Source: Micrasema longulum (Eukaryota; Arthropoda; Insecta; Trichoptera; Brachycentridae). From it: a stretch of 64,000 bases of DNA. This document shows, one piece after another, positions 10,560 through 23,234 of the stretch (positions are counted from its first letter, which is position 1; each line of letters opens with the position of its first letter). The position numbers were made by a program, and so were the translations under genes. Location: NCBI GenBank assembly GCA_022494885.1, contig JAGVSM010004563.1, positions 1-64,000 of the forward strand, written 5' to 3'. The notes beneath the pieces were generated by a model. It made no database searches. It worked only from the letters and a program-made list of their open reading frames with translations, and was not told where the DNA came from.

Positions 10560-11025
10560 CCGATGTTAAGAGTTCTACCAGTTTGCAGCTGAGAAGCCAA
10601 CGATTGGAGGATTTTCTCATCAAGAATCAAAACTTAAAGGTGGAAAATTGTGTTTATTATATTAATTTTTACTGTAGTTTTTCTTTTGTTGTTTGTTTTT
10701 GAGTTTATTTGATATTTTGTGATAATTTACCATTTAAAAAAATGTATTCGAAACGCGCTGATAAACTTTTATTTATTATTAGTTTGGCGCAATCTAAATT
10801 TTGTTTACTTTTGTACATTAATTTAAATAAATAACAAAAAAATCTTTAATTCCAATTTATTTATTTATAGTTTTTTTAGAATGATTCCTAAGAATCCTAC
10901 TTTTTAAGCATTTTTTTGCTAAGCAAAGTAAAGTTTATTATTTGTTCCAGACACGCCGATTTATGATTAAAAAATTAAACGGTGGAAAACACACGCCTCA
11001 TTATTTTAACTAAAATATATTTTCA
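10560..11025. other. AT-rich interval, nothing recognised
   Basis: Only short AT-rich runs and no open frame of note. It separates the gene A unit from the gene B unit. Confidence 0.5.
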
Positions 11026-11026
11026 A

Positions 11027-11780
11027 ATAATTATTATTATTGTTCCATGTCCGCGCGAGCATGTCGTATCCACAAAGATCCTCCAAGCATCTCTATCGGC
11101 TGTCAGCTCCTGTGCATCCTCCCAAGTCAGGTTCGCGTCCCGTAGTTCTGACACGAACTGCTGACGAATAATCAGCAGTGGACGTCCAGGACGTCGAGAA
11201 CCTGGTGCCTTGCACAGTAGACAAGCGTGGTTAAGGCTCTCAGGAGTGGAATTGACCTTCTTAGGATGAAGTCCATGGGAATTAAAAAAAGGAAAGGTGC
11301 AAGGACGCAACCTTGAAGAACGCCAGTGGTAACCTCAAACCAATCTGTGGCAACATCGTTGATTCTGATTCGGCATTCGCTAGTGGAGTTTTAGTGGAGG
11401 GCTTTTATAAGTTCGACTAGTTTTATAGACACCCCATTTGCTTTTAGTATTTTCCAGAGTGTAGGTCTGTGCGGACTATTAAACGCCTTTTCGTAATCTA
11501 CGAAGCGCAAAGCCAAGGAACTAACAAGTTCTTTGTTCTCTTGTAGAATACAGCGTATGTTATGGATATAATCTGCGCATGATCTACCAGGTAGGAAACC
11601 TGCCCGGTTCTCCCTCAATACTTACATAATGGGTCCTCGAACTCTTTGCAGTATTATAGATGCAAGTACTTTTCCAGGTACACTCAGTAGCGTGATGCCA
11701 CGATAGTTATCACAGTTTAATGGATCACCCTTCTTGTGCAATGCGATGATCTCCCCATTTACTAATAATTTACTCAAATA
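11027..11780 (-). mobile_element. RTE-like LINE, internally deleted, with intact 3' end
   Basis: On the minus strand it reads from GRSCADYIHNIRCILQ through YEKAFNSPHRPTLWK (11391-11618). It then passes from the GCVLAPF block directly into PESLNHACLLCKAPGSRR and the C-terminus RQQFVSELRDANLTWEDAQ. The end is RGHGT plus an (AAT)n tail at 11027-11041. About 600 bp present at 1919-2545 are missing, and the join falls at a short shared sequence near 11250. This gives the element's true 3' end, which is lost in the copy at 1424. Confidence 0.8.
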
Positions 11781-12340
11781 TTTCAAATTTTCCGACCATT
11801 CATTACCTTAAAGCCATAAATAACGCTTAATAGTTCCTACCCATTTTTTAATACGGTTTTTTTTATGGCAATCTTATCTGCGTCTTAAGTTACTTTATCT
11901 CTGGTACCAGCTGTCACAGGCAGAGGAAGAAGTATTATTTGTTATTGCTCTTTTGTTTAAATTGGATTAGTATATATATTTTGTCTGTAATTGTATCCAA
12001 CCTGGCAGAAATTGATCATATGTATTCTGGATATGAAAGGCATCCAGGCAACACAATTGGAGTTTTAATTGTAGGTAAAACTCTTTCGTTATATTATATA
12101 GTGTCGTATCTTATTCAGAATATGTTTATGTGAGAAGTGTTTGCTATCGCCTGGTGCCAGAGGTGAACTCAAATGTGATATACTGTTTAGGGGAGTATTA
12201 TTACTGGATGACACTGGCTAGGAGCCGAGATATTACCTCCAGACACAGATCATAAGCACACACAGCGTTGATGTGAATGTGATGCTGGATGGTATGTACT
12301 CGTACATCTGGCCGGGAGCTGAGATGTTGCCTCCGGGTAT
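11780..12340. repeat. Third copy of the gene-flank duplication
   Basis: Colinear with 2925-3400 and, in reverse, with 850-1400. Shared landmarks are the TATTCTGGA/CATCCAGGCAACACAAT block and the paired GGCCGGGAGC motifs. It contains a segment (12130-12270) kept in the left copy but lost from 3300-3340. No gene is seen. Confidence 0.75.
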
Positions 12341-12454
12341 ATCCTTAGAATATATATATTTTTTAAACCTTTATTAGCATAAATAAACAATACATTCAGT
12401 AGAAAAATGGAACACTTAAGGTTGAACTTGCTAAAAAAGAGTCTAGCTCTTGTG

Positions 12455-12975
12455 TTTGGCTAACTAACTAACTAACTAACCATCACGCCATTTCCCCAGA
12501 GGGGTAGGCAGAGAGGATAGAACGCCACACCACTCTGTCCTGGCACACTTCCTTTGCTTCCTTCACATTCATACATCTTCTCATGCACGCACGTCGATTA
12601 TTCCGACTTTTCACATGACCACTTTCAAGAATTTGTTGTACTTGATCATGCCATGTCTTTCTCGGCCTTCCTCGACTTCTACAACCAGACACATTCGCAT
12701 CATAAATCTTTTTAGCCGTTCTTCCATCATTCATTCGCTCCACATGACCGAACCATCGCAAAAGACCTTTCTTAATTTTGTCGATAATGCTTAACTCAGC
12801 CTTGCATTCTGCTCTAATTTCGACATTGGGGCACCTATCATACATTGTTTTTCCGCACATTCGCCTGAGGGATCGCATTTCAACAGCATTCAGTCTACTT
12901 TCGTCCCTTTTTTTCCAAATCCATGCTTCGCTTCCATACATTAGGGTTGGTACCAGAACTCCATTATGAACTGCA
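12455..12975 (-). mobile_element. LINE 3' end with (GTTA)n tail, copy 1 (5'-truncated)
   Basis: The minus strand codes a reverse-transcriptase C-terminus: VLVPTLMYGSEAW, LRRMCGKTMYDRCPNVE, LLRWFGHVERMNDGRT and CRSRGRPRKTWHDQV, ending SAYPSGEMA. It is followed directly by a (GTTA)n tail at 12463-12482. It is nearly identical to copies at 18084-18800 and 49310-50027. It is truncated at about 12975, and AT-rich sequence with no gene follows to 13285. Confidence 0.85.
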
Positions 12976-13371
12976 AAACAAATGCAAAACAAAATAATAA
13001 AATAAATAAAAAATTAAATAATTTTAAAAATTGAGAAAATATAACACTAAAAAATATTAAATAAAAACACAAAATTTGTAAACACGGGCACATATTAAAC
13101 AAACATCTCTTTTTTTAAAATACAGTTAATGTTTATTATGTCAAAAAGCTTTTCTTTAATTCATTCTTAAATTTTCCGAATTTATTTCTTGACGTAGATT
13201 TTGTGGTAAATTATTGAAAAGCTTCCGTCCTATGTAAGTATAATGATGTTTGGCTGTGGTAGTTTTAATTCTCGGTAGAGCGTATATATATACCATGACA
13301 ATGCAGGTAATGCTCGGTAACAATTTAACCCTACACACTGTAACAATTAACATCAAACACATGTTTATACA

Positions 13372-15571
13372 CAGTCGCGTGCACAGAGTTTTCTACTAGG
13401 GTAGGCAGTAGAAAAAAAGTACGTTATATATAGTATAAGTACCTAATCAATCTTACCAAACAGTTTCCTTCACTAGTCACATTAGTTTGCATCACTATGT
13501 TGTAGATAGTTAATATTGAAATTACCTAAGTGTTCACGCCAGCTGGTGCAGGGTTCTCGCTTCGACGGTCTCGCCAATCTCGGGTGACATGCGAACGAGG
13601 GAAAAGACGCACAGTTTCTTCAAAATATTATTTATTTCCTAATTCCGCAATGTCACATAAATCATAATTGAAAATAGTCTGAAAAAGTTGAGCCGGTACA
13701 TATTCATTAAATACACAAATCAGCTCAAATAAAACCACACGGCAATCACACCCTCACACTCGCAACTCGTAACACTCGAGGATGCGTACAAGCCTCGCCT
13801 GTCATTTAGGACCTTCCGTCATTGTCTCTAGAGACTCACTATTAAATGTCACAGAAATAATCATTATTGTAACTGTTCTAAAAGATAACCGCAGTTTCTT
13901 TAAATGATTACATAGGTACACATTTACCTAATACACGTAACACTCGAGGATGCGTACACTCCTCGCCTGCTACGGTCTGACTTTCCGTCAGCAACTCTAC
14001 AAGCGCACTTGCAGACTTCAAGATGAAGACTAAAGCTTGTTCCTCTCTCACAAGCTTTCCAAACCCTATTTCGATTACATTCTACAAAAAATACTGATAT
14101 TTTAGTGCCAAACAAAATATATCTAAGACCTTTTCAAACAATTACGAGATTTCTCTTCCTCAATAAATTAAATTATATGTGACATCCTAGGACAAGAAAC
14201 AATAAACTAAACTAGGATCTTAACACAGGACAAATGTCCGGTTCTTTGAAATATTACATAAAAAATACAAGGGTACAAAGTATACACAGAAAAATAAATA
14301 TCTCAACTTCAGTAGACGTCATTTAAAAGGGCATAAAACAATAATTCACGATATACGACACTTTTGAAATAAATGAACATGTTGCAAAGCCGAACAATAA
14401 CATCTGAAATTGCTAGTCGGTATACAAAATTAACCAATAAAGCGTTCTTTGTAAAGTATTATTTTAACCCGCCAAATCTTCGGAACGAAGTTAGTAATTT
14501 AAATGCGTTCTGTAAAGAATTATTTAATAAACGAAATATTGCTCAATTTAGTTTTGGCCCCAACACTAAGCTACATCAAATATCCAAATAAATGATAAAT
14601 TTATATGATATATTTCTTATTTTTAATATAATTTACGTAATATATTGCTACGAAATCCTTCTTTCAAATATTTTTTTATTTTCATTTATTACGGTTGCTA
14701 CACTCCAAATTAAATCATTTTGGGCTCTATTTGATATTCTCGTAAATGCACTATCATATCTGGGGCATATAATGCGTGGAGAAAGGTACCACTTGCTTCA
14801 TTTAATTTTGAAAGGCAAGATCGAGGGTCATAGAGGGGCTGGAAGAAGACAGATGTCCTGGCTGCGAAATACACGAGACTGGACCGGCTTCAGGACTGTG
14901 GAGCAGATTTTCCGGGCAGCACAGGACAGGGAGACTTTTGCCAGAGTGATTGCCAACGTTGGGGATACCTGACAGGGCACTAAGAGAAGAAGAAGTAAAT
15001 GCACTGCTAGATAATTGCAAGTGATTTTCCAAGATACCGACATATTTAGTTAGCAAATCAATAAGTTCCAAAAAATTACATTTTTTTAATTTAAATAAAC
15101 GCGAAACAAAAATACTCTCGATTGGATAATTATAACAGAAACGAATTTAAGATTATTTATTCGACATGACTGTCTTTTATAATAATCGAAAAAAACGCTA
15201 AATGTCAGTAACGTATTTATTTGTTCTTTCTAAAACAATGTACCTACCAACGTTCAAAAAGCACTGCCTACCAGCTTACACATACACGCGTAATTACAAT
15301 TGAAATCAAACCCACACATAAACATTTTGTTCCCGCATCGCGTTATGTTCATATGGAAGAAAAGGGCATTTGTAGTTCGTGCTTCTCCCGACCCAGGCCG
15401 ATAGCGGCGCGCTGATCGGTACAATATATAACTTACCGAATTATCTCTGGCGCGTTTTTCAAATTTAAAAAAAAGTTACTTATATTTTTGATATTATTTT
15501 TTGCTATTATTTTAATGAAATTCTAGTAGGGTAGGCACTGCTTATATGCCTTTATGGAACGCACGCCACTG
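13372..15571. mobile_element. hAT-like DNA transposon, 2200 bp, with exact 8-bp target duplication
   Basis: TTTATACA flanks both ends (13364-13371 and 15572-15579). The element starts CAGTCGCGTGC and ends with the complement of CAGTGGCGTGC, a 10 of 11 match typical of hAT ends. A 20-bp subterminal motif (TTCTASTAGGGTAGGCASTR) appears near both ends in the same orientation. The paralogous flanks of genes A and the left copy lack it, so the empty site is visible. The inside holds a tandem repeat (TAACACTCGAGGATGCGTAC at about 13770 and 13938) and a nested LINE. I see no recognisable transposase, so it is probably non-autonomous. Confidence 0.85.
14753..14994 (+). mobile_element. 5'-truncated LINE nested in the hAT element, with 11-bp target duplication
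   Basis: GTAAATGCACT lies at 14742-14752 and again at 14995-15005. Between them are 242 bp coding only a LINE C-terminus: LGHIMRGERYHLLHLILKGK, GRRQMSWLRNTRDWTGFRTV and FRAAQDRETFARVIANV. A stop and a (GAA)n tail follow. It is the clearest single retrotransposition scar in the window and is younger than its hAT host. Confidence 0.85.
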
Positions 15572-15729
15572 TTTATACAACATACAAGATATAGTGAATG
15601 ACTGGCATAACGCGTCTGAGAGATCTTCCCTGCTTATCATCAGTTGACTCTTAAAAGGCTTATTTGTGTAACTCTTACTTTATATAATATTGATAATTTG
15701 TGCGATTTTTAGGATATTTACTATTAAAA

Positions 15730-15976
15730 ATGGAAATCGCTTCAGTGAATATTAAGGCTGAACCGGGGACTGGCGATGTAGAAGGAGACATTCTCCGTAC
15801 TGGGGGAGGGGCGCCACGTCCCCGTATAAGCCAGGAGGTGAAGGCTGAGCCGGGGACCAGTTCTGACCTGCCTAGGATAACCAGCGATATAATTATCTTC
15901 ACGGAGATGGACTTCAACTATCCCGACGTTAAACAAGAATGTTTGGATTCCACTCGTAACAGGGAAATACCTTCAA
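15730..15976 (+). CDS. Gene B, first coding exon: acidic N-terminal region of a C2H2 zinc-finger protein
   Basis: Counterpart of the exon at 4195, with the same length, ATG, donor CAA/GTGAGT and phase. Only two bases differ, both changing the protein (D63N, K69Q), and the third sumoylation-type motif becomes VKQE. The acceptor-like site before it is TTTTTAG rather than TTTTCAG. It splices in frame to 19440, giving a protein of about 490 residues. An upstream in-frame ATG at 15700 exists but is absent from the gene A alignment, so 15730 is preferred. Confidence 0.8.
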
Positions 15977-16880
15977 GTGAGTGATACTTCCTTCCACATT
16001 ATCTGCTCCGAGGTTGCGAGTCTGCGGACCGAGAGTTGTGTTATTCATGCCATCTATCTTAAACAAAACAAAATATATGAATATAGGGAACAAACATATA
16101 GAATTAACGTTCTCAATTGTAATAGGAAATGAAAAAACAAATGAACTAAGTGAAATTAAATATTTGGGAGTAATGTAATAACTTTAGTAAGTATAATAAC
16201 TTTCGCTAATGACACGGTACTAATATTCGACTCTGAATCTTAGATGAAAGCAAAACAAAAATGTGGTAAGGTATGTTGGTGTTTGTTACCTACTAAACGT
16301 CGGGTTATGTCGAATGTCTAGAAGGTTCCACATAAATTGCTAAATATTTATCCGCGTTGATATCGTTCCGTAAAAATCCTCTCGTGAGAACGTTTTTTAC
16401 TTCTCGCTCGTTTTGGATAAATCTTCAGACTAACATGGTATGTGTAATGCACAGATAGAGTAAAAGATTGTACTTACAGTTTTACTATCGTTTATTAATA
16501 CAAAAGATACAATATATTAACTTAACTAAACTTTATATAATAGAGAATGGAAATACTTAAAAATAACTCAAGGAATCTGATTTGTAAAACGTAAAATAAT
16601 GCAGTTAAGAAAAAGTATGAAACCGTAACAATTAAAATTAAATCAAGTTTTTGTCTAAAGAACGTGTGTCACCGAACACAGCCAAAACGCTTCTCTCCGT
16701 GTCCGTCGCTCGGACCTGGCGCGCGACGTCGCGTGTGACGTATATAGTGTTGCCACAAAGGTATCCGACGCGTAAAAGATTGGTTAGACAATAATTTACT
16801 CACCTTTAATATTAAAAAAAACAAATTCATCTGCTTCAGTATCACAAAAAAAACAGAACCTGAAATTTTTTCACTCAAGA
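15977..16880 (+). other. Proximal intron of gene B
   Basis: The first 40-50 bases equal gene A's intron start, then the two diverge. At 16095-16175 a LINE scrap reads NELSEIKYLGVM; its degenerate counterpart is at 4600-4680. From 16200 to 16880 I recognise nothing firm. A GC-rich patch at 16690-16760 stands out from its AT-rich surroundings. Confidence 0.45.
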
Positions 16881-16904
16881 TCCATTCGTGCGTACCTAAT
16901 ACTT

Positions 16905-17640
16905 AGCGCAAATGTGAAAATTTAGAACAAGTTAATTCAATAAAATACTTAGGGGTCATAATAGATTCTCAACTTAGCTGGAAATATCAAATTATAGAAA
17001 TATCCAAGCAAATACGGAAATCAGCATACATTTATAAAAGCCTAAGAAATATTTTGAATGCTCAACTTATGAGACGAATTTACTTTGCTTTTTGCCAAAG
17101 CAAACTATCATATTGCAATTTAGCTCGGGGAGGTTGCTCTCGTTCAATCCTTGAACCAGTGAAAATAGCACAAAAACGGATCATGAAGATCATTCTCAAA
17201 AAACCCTCGAGGTATCCAACGGAAGATCTATTCGCTGAGTTAAAGATATTGGATGTAAGACAATTGTTTGTGGGGTGCCTGCCTAAAGAACCCAACAAAA
17301 TATAAATACTCGTTCAGCAACACAAATTAACTGTATTGTCCCATTTGTATCAACCGCCTTTGGTAAAAAGCAATACAATGTAATTGCTCTAAAAATATTT
17401 AATGATTTATTGCCAAATATAAAAGACTCGAAATGTAAAAAAAAAATAAAAATAAAAATAACTACACATATACATAGTGTAGCGAGAGATTTTTTTGAAA
17501 AATATATGGTAATAAAAAAAAACGTAGTACTTTTTATAATTGGTACACGTATTATTTATATTTTTGTGTATTTCATTGCTGTATATTTGTTTTTTATTAT
17601 ATATTATACTTTATTATTTATGTTTAAGTAACATGTATTC
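16905..17640 (+). mobile_element. Jockey/CR1-like LINE reverse-transcriptase C-terminal fragment
   Basis: Reads INSIKYLGVIIDSQLSW, then LMRRIYFAFCQSKLSY, then PVKIAQKRIMKIILKKPSRY and LFAELKILDVRQLFV. A frame break near 17285 and AT-rich 3' sequence follow. The first methionine of the open stretch (17054) is not a real start. It is an inactive fragment in the intron of gene B. Confidence 0.75.
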
Positions 17641-18083
17641 TTGGCACATATATAGACTTTATATTTGTATAATAACGATGTTTAATTTCTTACATTTGAT
17701 TAGCTAGGCATTTATAATTAAGTAGTTTTAGTTATACTTTTTTATGACTATATATATATTTTTTTTATTTTTAATATCAATTTCCTTATACCCAAAATTT
17801 ATTTTAAAAAATTAATCCTAAAAATTATACAAGATTATTATTTAAAAAATTAACTTTAAAATTACCCAGCATATTTAGTAGAAAGTTTAAACAATTCAAG
17901 AATAAATGTAAAAAACAAAATTAAATAATAAAACATGATCAAGTAACACAACAAGAAAATCATAAGTACTGTTTCATACAGCTTGGCAAAGTAATCATAA
18001 AACTGTATATATTATGAAATGCATGAATAAATAAATATAATTACTATTCGCGATCTTTGAAAAAGTTCAAAAGGTTTGTTCTA

Positions 18084-18800
18084 AAACTAACTAACTAACT
18101 AACTAACCATCACGCCATTTCCCCGGAGGGGTAGGCAGAGAGGATAGAACGCCACACCACTCTGTCCTGGCACACTTCCTTTGCTTCCTTCACATTCATA
18201 CATCTTCTCATGCACGCACGTCGATTATTCCGACTTTTCACATGACCACTTTCAAGAATTTGTTGTACTTGATCATGCCATGTCGTTCTCGGCCTTCCTC
18301 GACTTCTACAACCAGACACATTCGCATCATAAATCTTTTTAACCGTTCTTTCATCATTCATTCGCTCCACATGACCGAACCATCGCAAAAGACCTTTCTT
18401 AATTTTGTCGATAATGCTTAACTCAGCCTTGCATTCTGCTCTAATTTCGACATTAGGGCACCTATCATACATTGTTTTTCCGCACATTCGCCTGAGGGAT
18501 CGCATTTCAACAGCATTCAGTCTACTTTCGTCCCTTTTTTTCCAACTCCATGCTTCGCTTCCATACATTAGGGTTGGTACCAGAACTCCATTATGAACTG
18601 CTAATTTAGCCTCTTGCGATAGACACTTATTTGCTACGACAGACTTTAAGGCACCATTAACTCTGTTACCGGCACTAACCCTCCTTTCAATATCCTTGTC
18701 CATATTTCCATCTCATGTAAACATACTACCCTGATATACAAATTCTTCGACCTGTTTCAAACTATCTCCATTTACTACAATCTTACATTCAGTCATAGGT
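18084..18800 (-). mobile_element. LINE 3' end with (GTTA)n tail, copy 2
   Basis: The minus strand codes 197 residues from DKDIERRVSAGNRVNG to SAYPSGEMA, with an extra upstream CKIVVNGDSLKQVEEFVY block broken by one stop near 18713. The tail (TAAC)n reads at 18084-18107. It differs from the copies at 12455 and 49310 at only a handful of codons, so these are recent insertions. Confidence 0.9.
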
Positions 18801-18821
18801 TTGTTCTATAGGAACAATACC

Positions 18822-19139
18822 CTATACTAAATATATCAGATGCGTGGGAATAACTATTGCCGAGTTTATGAAGTATGTTTTTACCGCATTACAAGTATTC
18901 ACTGTCCGTGAATTGTCGCTACAAAACGGTGGCACCTGTCCAGTCATTCTTCCAGGGACCCTGAAGTTGATGAGAGATAACAGTTCAGGGCAATTCCATA
19001 TTGAATTTACAATTTTGAATAAATTTAAAAGGTCTATAATTTTTTTATTAGGCAGTAAAATAATATTTAGATTTACGAAAAAAAAAATATGAAGAAAAAA
19101 ATCAAATTTCAAACCGAAGGATAATAATGTGTCAAACAA
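18822..19139 (-). mobile_element. LINE C-terminal fragment (VPGR type)
   Basis: Minus-strand frame with LLNLFKIVNSIWNCPELLSL and NFRVPGRMTGQVP. This is the same C-terminal block as at 6233 and 24532. It is truncated. The remaining sequence to 19212 has no gene. Confidence 0.6.
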
Positions 19140-19439
19140 TTTAATAAATGAAATTTAATTTTCGGATAGGACTTAGCCATTTTCTCTGAAGCTTATTTAT
19201 TCTAGAAATACAGAATGGGACTGAAAGTTGATATATTATGATGCATAGTGTGGGTCAAGAAATAAAAGAAATTCATTTAAAAATAGTCATTGAAATTCAT
19301 CATAATTAATTTCTTTAAACGCAAAGAACTATAAAAAAATCCACGTGACTCACAGCATTATTTATTTTCCCCTGATTATATCAGGCTTGGTTAATTTGAA
19401 AAATATTCACAGAGATTTCATCCGTTGTTCTTGTTTCAG

Positions 19440-20662
19440 GTTTACAAGCTACCCAGAAATATTTCGCGTGTTCAGAGTGCCAATATAAATGTTTAAAGAA
19501 GAGTATTTTGATAGAGCATACGTTTTCTCACACCGATGGTAAACCATTCTCATGCTCAGAGTGTCAATATACATGTTCTCAAAAAGGGCAATTAAAATCA
19601 CACTTGCTGAGTCATACAGGTGACAAACCATTCTCATGCTCAGAGTGTCAATCAAAATTTTCTCAAAAAGACCAACTAAAAATACACATGTTGACTCATA
19701 CTGGTAAGAAACCATTCTCATGCTCAGAGTGTCAATATGCATGTTCTCGAATTAGCAATTTAAAACGACATATGTTGACTCACACTGGTGAGAAACCATT
19801 CTCATGCTCAGAGTGCCAATATACATGTTCTCGTACAGCCGACTTAAAATCACACAAGTTGACTCATACTGGCGAGAAACCATTATCATGCGCAGAGTGC
19901 CGATTTAAGTGTTCTCGAAGAGGCGCGTTAAATCAACACATGTTGACTCATACTAGCAAGAAACCATTCTCATGCTCAGAGTGTCAATATGCATGTTCTC
20001 GAATTAGCAATTTAAAACGACATATGTTGACTCACACTGGTGAGAAACCATTCTCATGCTCAGAGTGCCAATATACATGTTCTCGTAAAGCCGACTTAAA
20101 ATCACACAAGTTGACTCATACTGGCGAGAAACCATTATCATGCTCAGAGTGCCAATATACATGTTCTCGTCAAGCCGGCTTAAAATCACACAAGTTGACT
20201 CATACTGGCGAGAAACCATTATCATGCGCAGAGTGCCGATTTAAGTGTTCTCGAAGAGGCGCGTTAAAACAACACATGTTGACTCATACTAGCAAGAAAC
20301 CATTCTCATGCTCAGAGTGTCAATATGCATGTTCTCGAATTAGAAATTTTAAATCGCACATGTTCATTCATACTGGCGAAAAACCATTCTCATGCTCAGA
20401 GTGTGAATTAAAATTTTCTCAAAAAGGCACATTAAAATCACACTTGTTGACTCATACTGGCAAGAAACCATTCTCATGCCCAGAGTGCCAATATACATGT
20501 TCTCGTACAGCCGACTTAAAATCACACAAGTTGACTCATACTGGCGAGAAACCATTATCATGCGCAGAGTGCCGATTTAAGTGTTCTCGAGGAGGCGCGT
20601 TAAAACGACACATGTTTACACATACCGGCAGAAAGAACTCTCATGCTCAGAGTGCCAATTAA
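19440..20662 (+). CDS. Gene B, terminal exon: array of 14 C2H2 zinc fingers
   Basis: Begins after the acceptor TTGTTTCAG and takes one base from exon 15730-15976. It codes 14 fingers (C-x2-C-x12-H-x3-H, 28-residue pitch, TGEKP/TGKKP linkers) and stops at 20660-20662. Fingers 4-6 (helix residues RISNLKR, RTADLKS, RRGALNQ) recur almost base for base as fingers 7, 8 and 10, with an extra related finger 9. TADLKS and RGGALKR recur as fingers 13 and 14. The C-terminus NSHAQSAN resembles gene A's. It is a predicted nuclear DNA-binding protein with unknown targets. Confidence 0.9.
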
Positions 20663-20782
20663 AATGTTATCCAAAAATCAATTTAAGTACACATGTTGAT
20701 TCGTAAACAAAATTTCGACTCATGTTTGCGATAAACCATTCTGTTGCCCATTTTTATCTGCAACTATACCACTAGTTACTAA

Positions 20783-22330
<1,548 letters not shown>

Positions 22331-22486
22331 TAACACATAATACTAAGAATTATAACATATATTAGTATTGCCAGGGTAGTCGATTTTTTTACCCGGCTTT
22401 CTATAAATAAACCTTAATATTAAACGGTATTAATTTATTTAATTACAGAATGATATTTTTTTTACGTTTATATATAAATATAGTTG

Positions 22487-23050
22487 GATAATTTATATAG
22501 CGCCATTTTTGTAAAAATCACCTCAAGGGCGCTGTACAATTAATAAATATCCCAGTACGTCTTGCAGCTACAGAGCGCATGGACGATTGGGATTCTAGTT
22601 CCTCGTTTTCAATTAAGATCAATAAAAAATCATAACAGATATGAGCTAGATTACAGGACGTCTCGCAGCTACAGAGCGCATAGACAGTTAGAAACTTAGC
22701 CCCCAATTGTACATTTTAAAAATTGACAAATAAATTTAGTGTATTAATGATACTAAAAAAAAATAATATGAATAATAAAAAGGAGTAAGATTACAACACG
22801 TCTTGCAGCTACTAAGCGCATAGACGATTGGAATTCTAGACCCCATTTACAAAATTTAGGTATTTTTAAGTTGATATATGAAAGCTAGATAACCAATCAT
22901 CGTGCAGCTACAAAGCGCATGGACGAGTGGAATTCTAGCAAAGTTAGAATGATATCAATAAATTTACAAAAAATAGAGCATAGTAGTAAGTTTGTCAAGT
23001 GTTCATGCCAAGAAGTAAGCAATAAAAAACTAAATAAATAAAGCACTGTT
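22487..23050 (+). repeat. LINE 3' region with four degenerate ~110-bp tandem units
   Basis: The motif GCAGCTACAGAGCGCATGGA, with small changes, recurs at about 22563, 22666, 22805 and 22906, each followed by a GGAATTCTAG-like stretch. The block starts with AATTTATATAGCGCCATTTT, which also ends or starts LINE copies at 43978, 55075 and 57390. Other units are at 44060, 44155 and, reversed, at 25630 and 25730. Confidence 0.65.
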
Positions 23051-23097
23051 TCAACTCCATGGTTAACAAAGGGAGATAGATGTCCGAAGAGAGTGTG

Positions 23098-23180
23098 AAT
23101 CGGGTTGTGGTCCCGTGCCTAGTGTCTCGGACTCACGGCTCAAAGATCCGTGGTTCGAATCCCACTCTACGCCAACTCGA
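23098..23180 (+). mobile_element. tRNA-like SINE head
   Basis: CGGGTTGTGGTCCCGTG followed by the B box GGTTCGAATCCC and CACTCTAC. The same head is at 44797 (plus) and 51441-51530 (minus). Three copies with the same non-tRNA bases indicate a SINE rather than a tRNA gene. Confidence 0.65.
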
Positions 23181-23234
23181 TTGCCGTTTTGTAATAGTAA
23201 GTTGTTTACAACTCGTTGAAAATTGCCCCAAAAT

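Noticed and set aside
15675..15917. 80-codon antisense frame across the gene B first exon (also at 4143-4367)
   Set aside because: It is the shadow of a GC-rich conserved coding exon. No splice sites or other evidence support antisense coding.
16310..16345. Heat-shock-element-like AGAAGGTTCC in the gene B intron
   Set aside because: Only one inverted GAA/TTC pair is present, which is expected by chance in this length.
16200..16880. Possible solo LTR in the gene B intron
   Set aside because: No matching terminal repeats, target duplication or primer-binding site could be seen.
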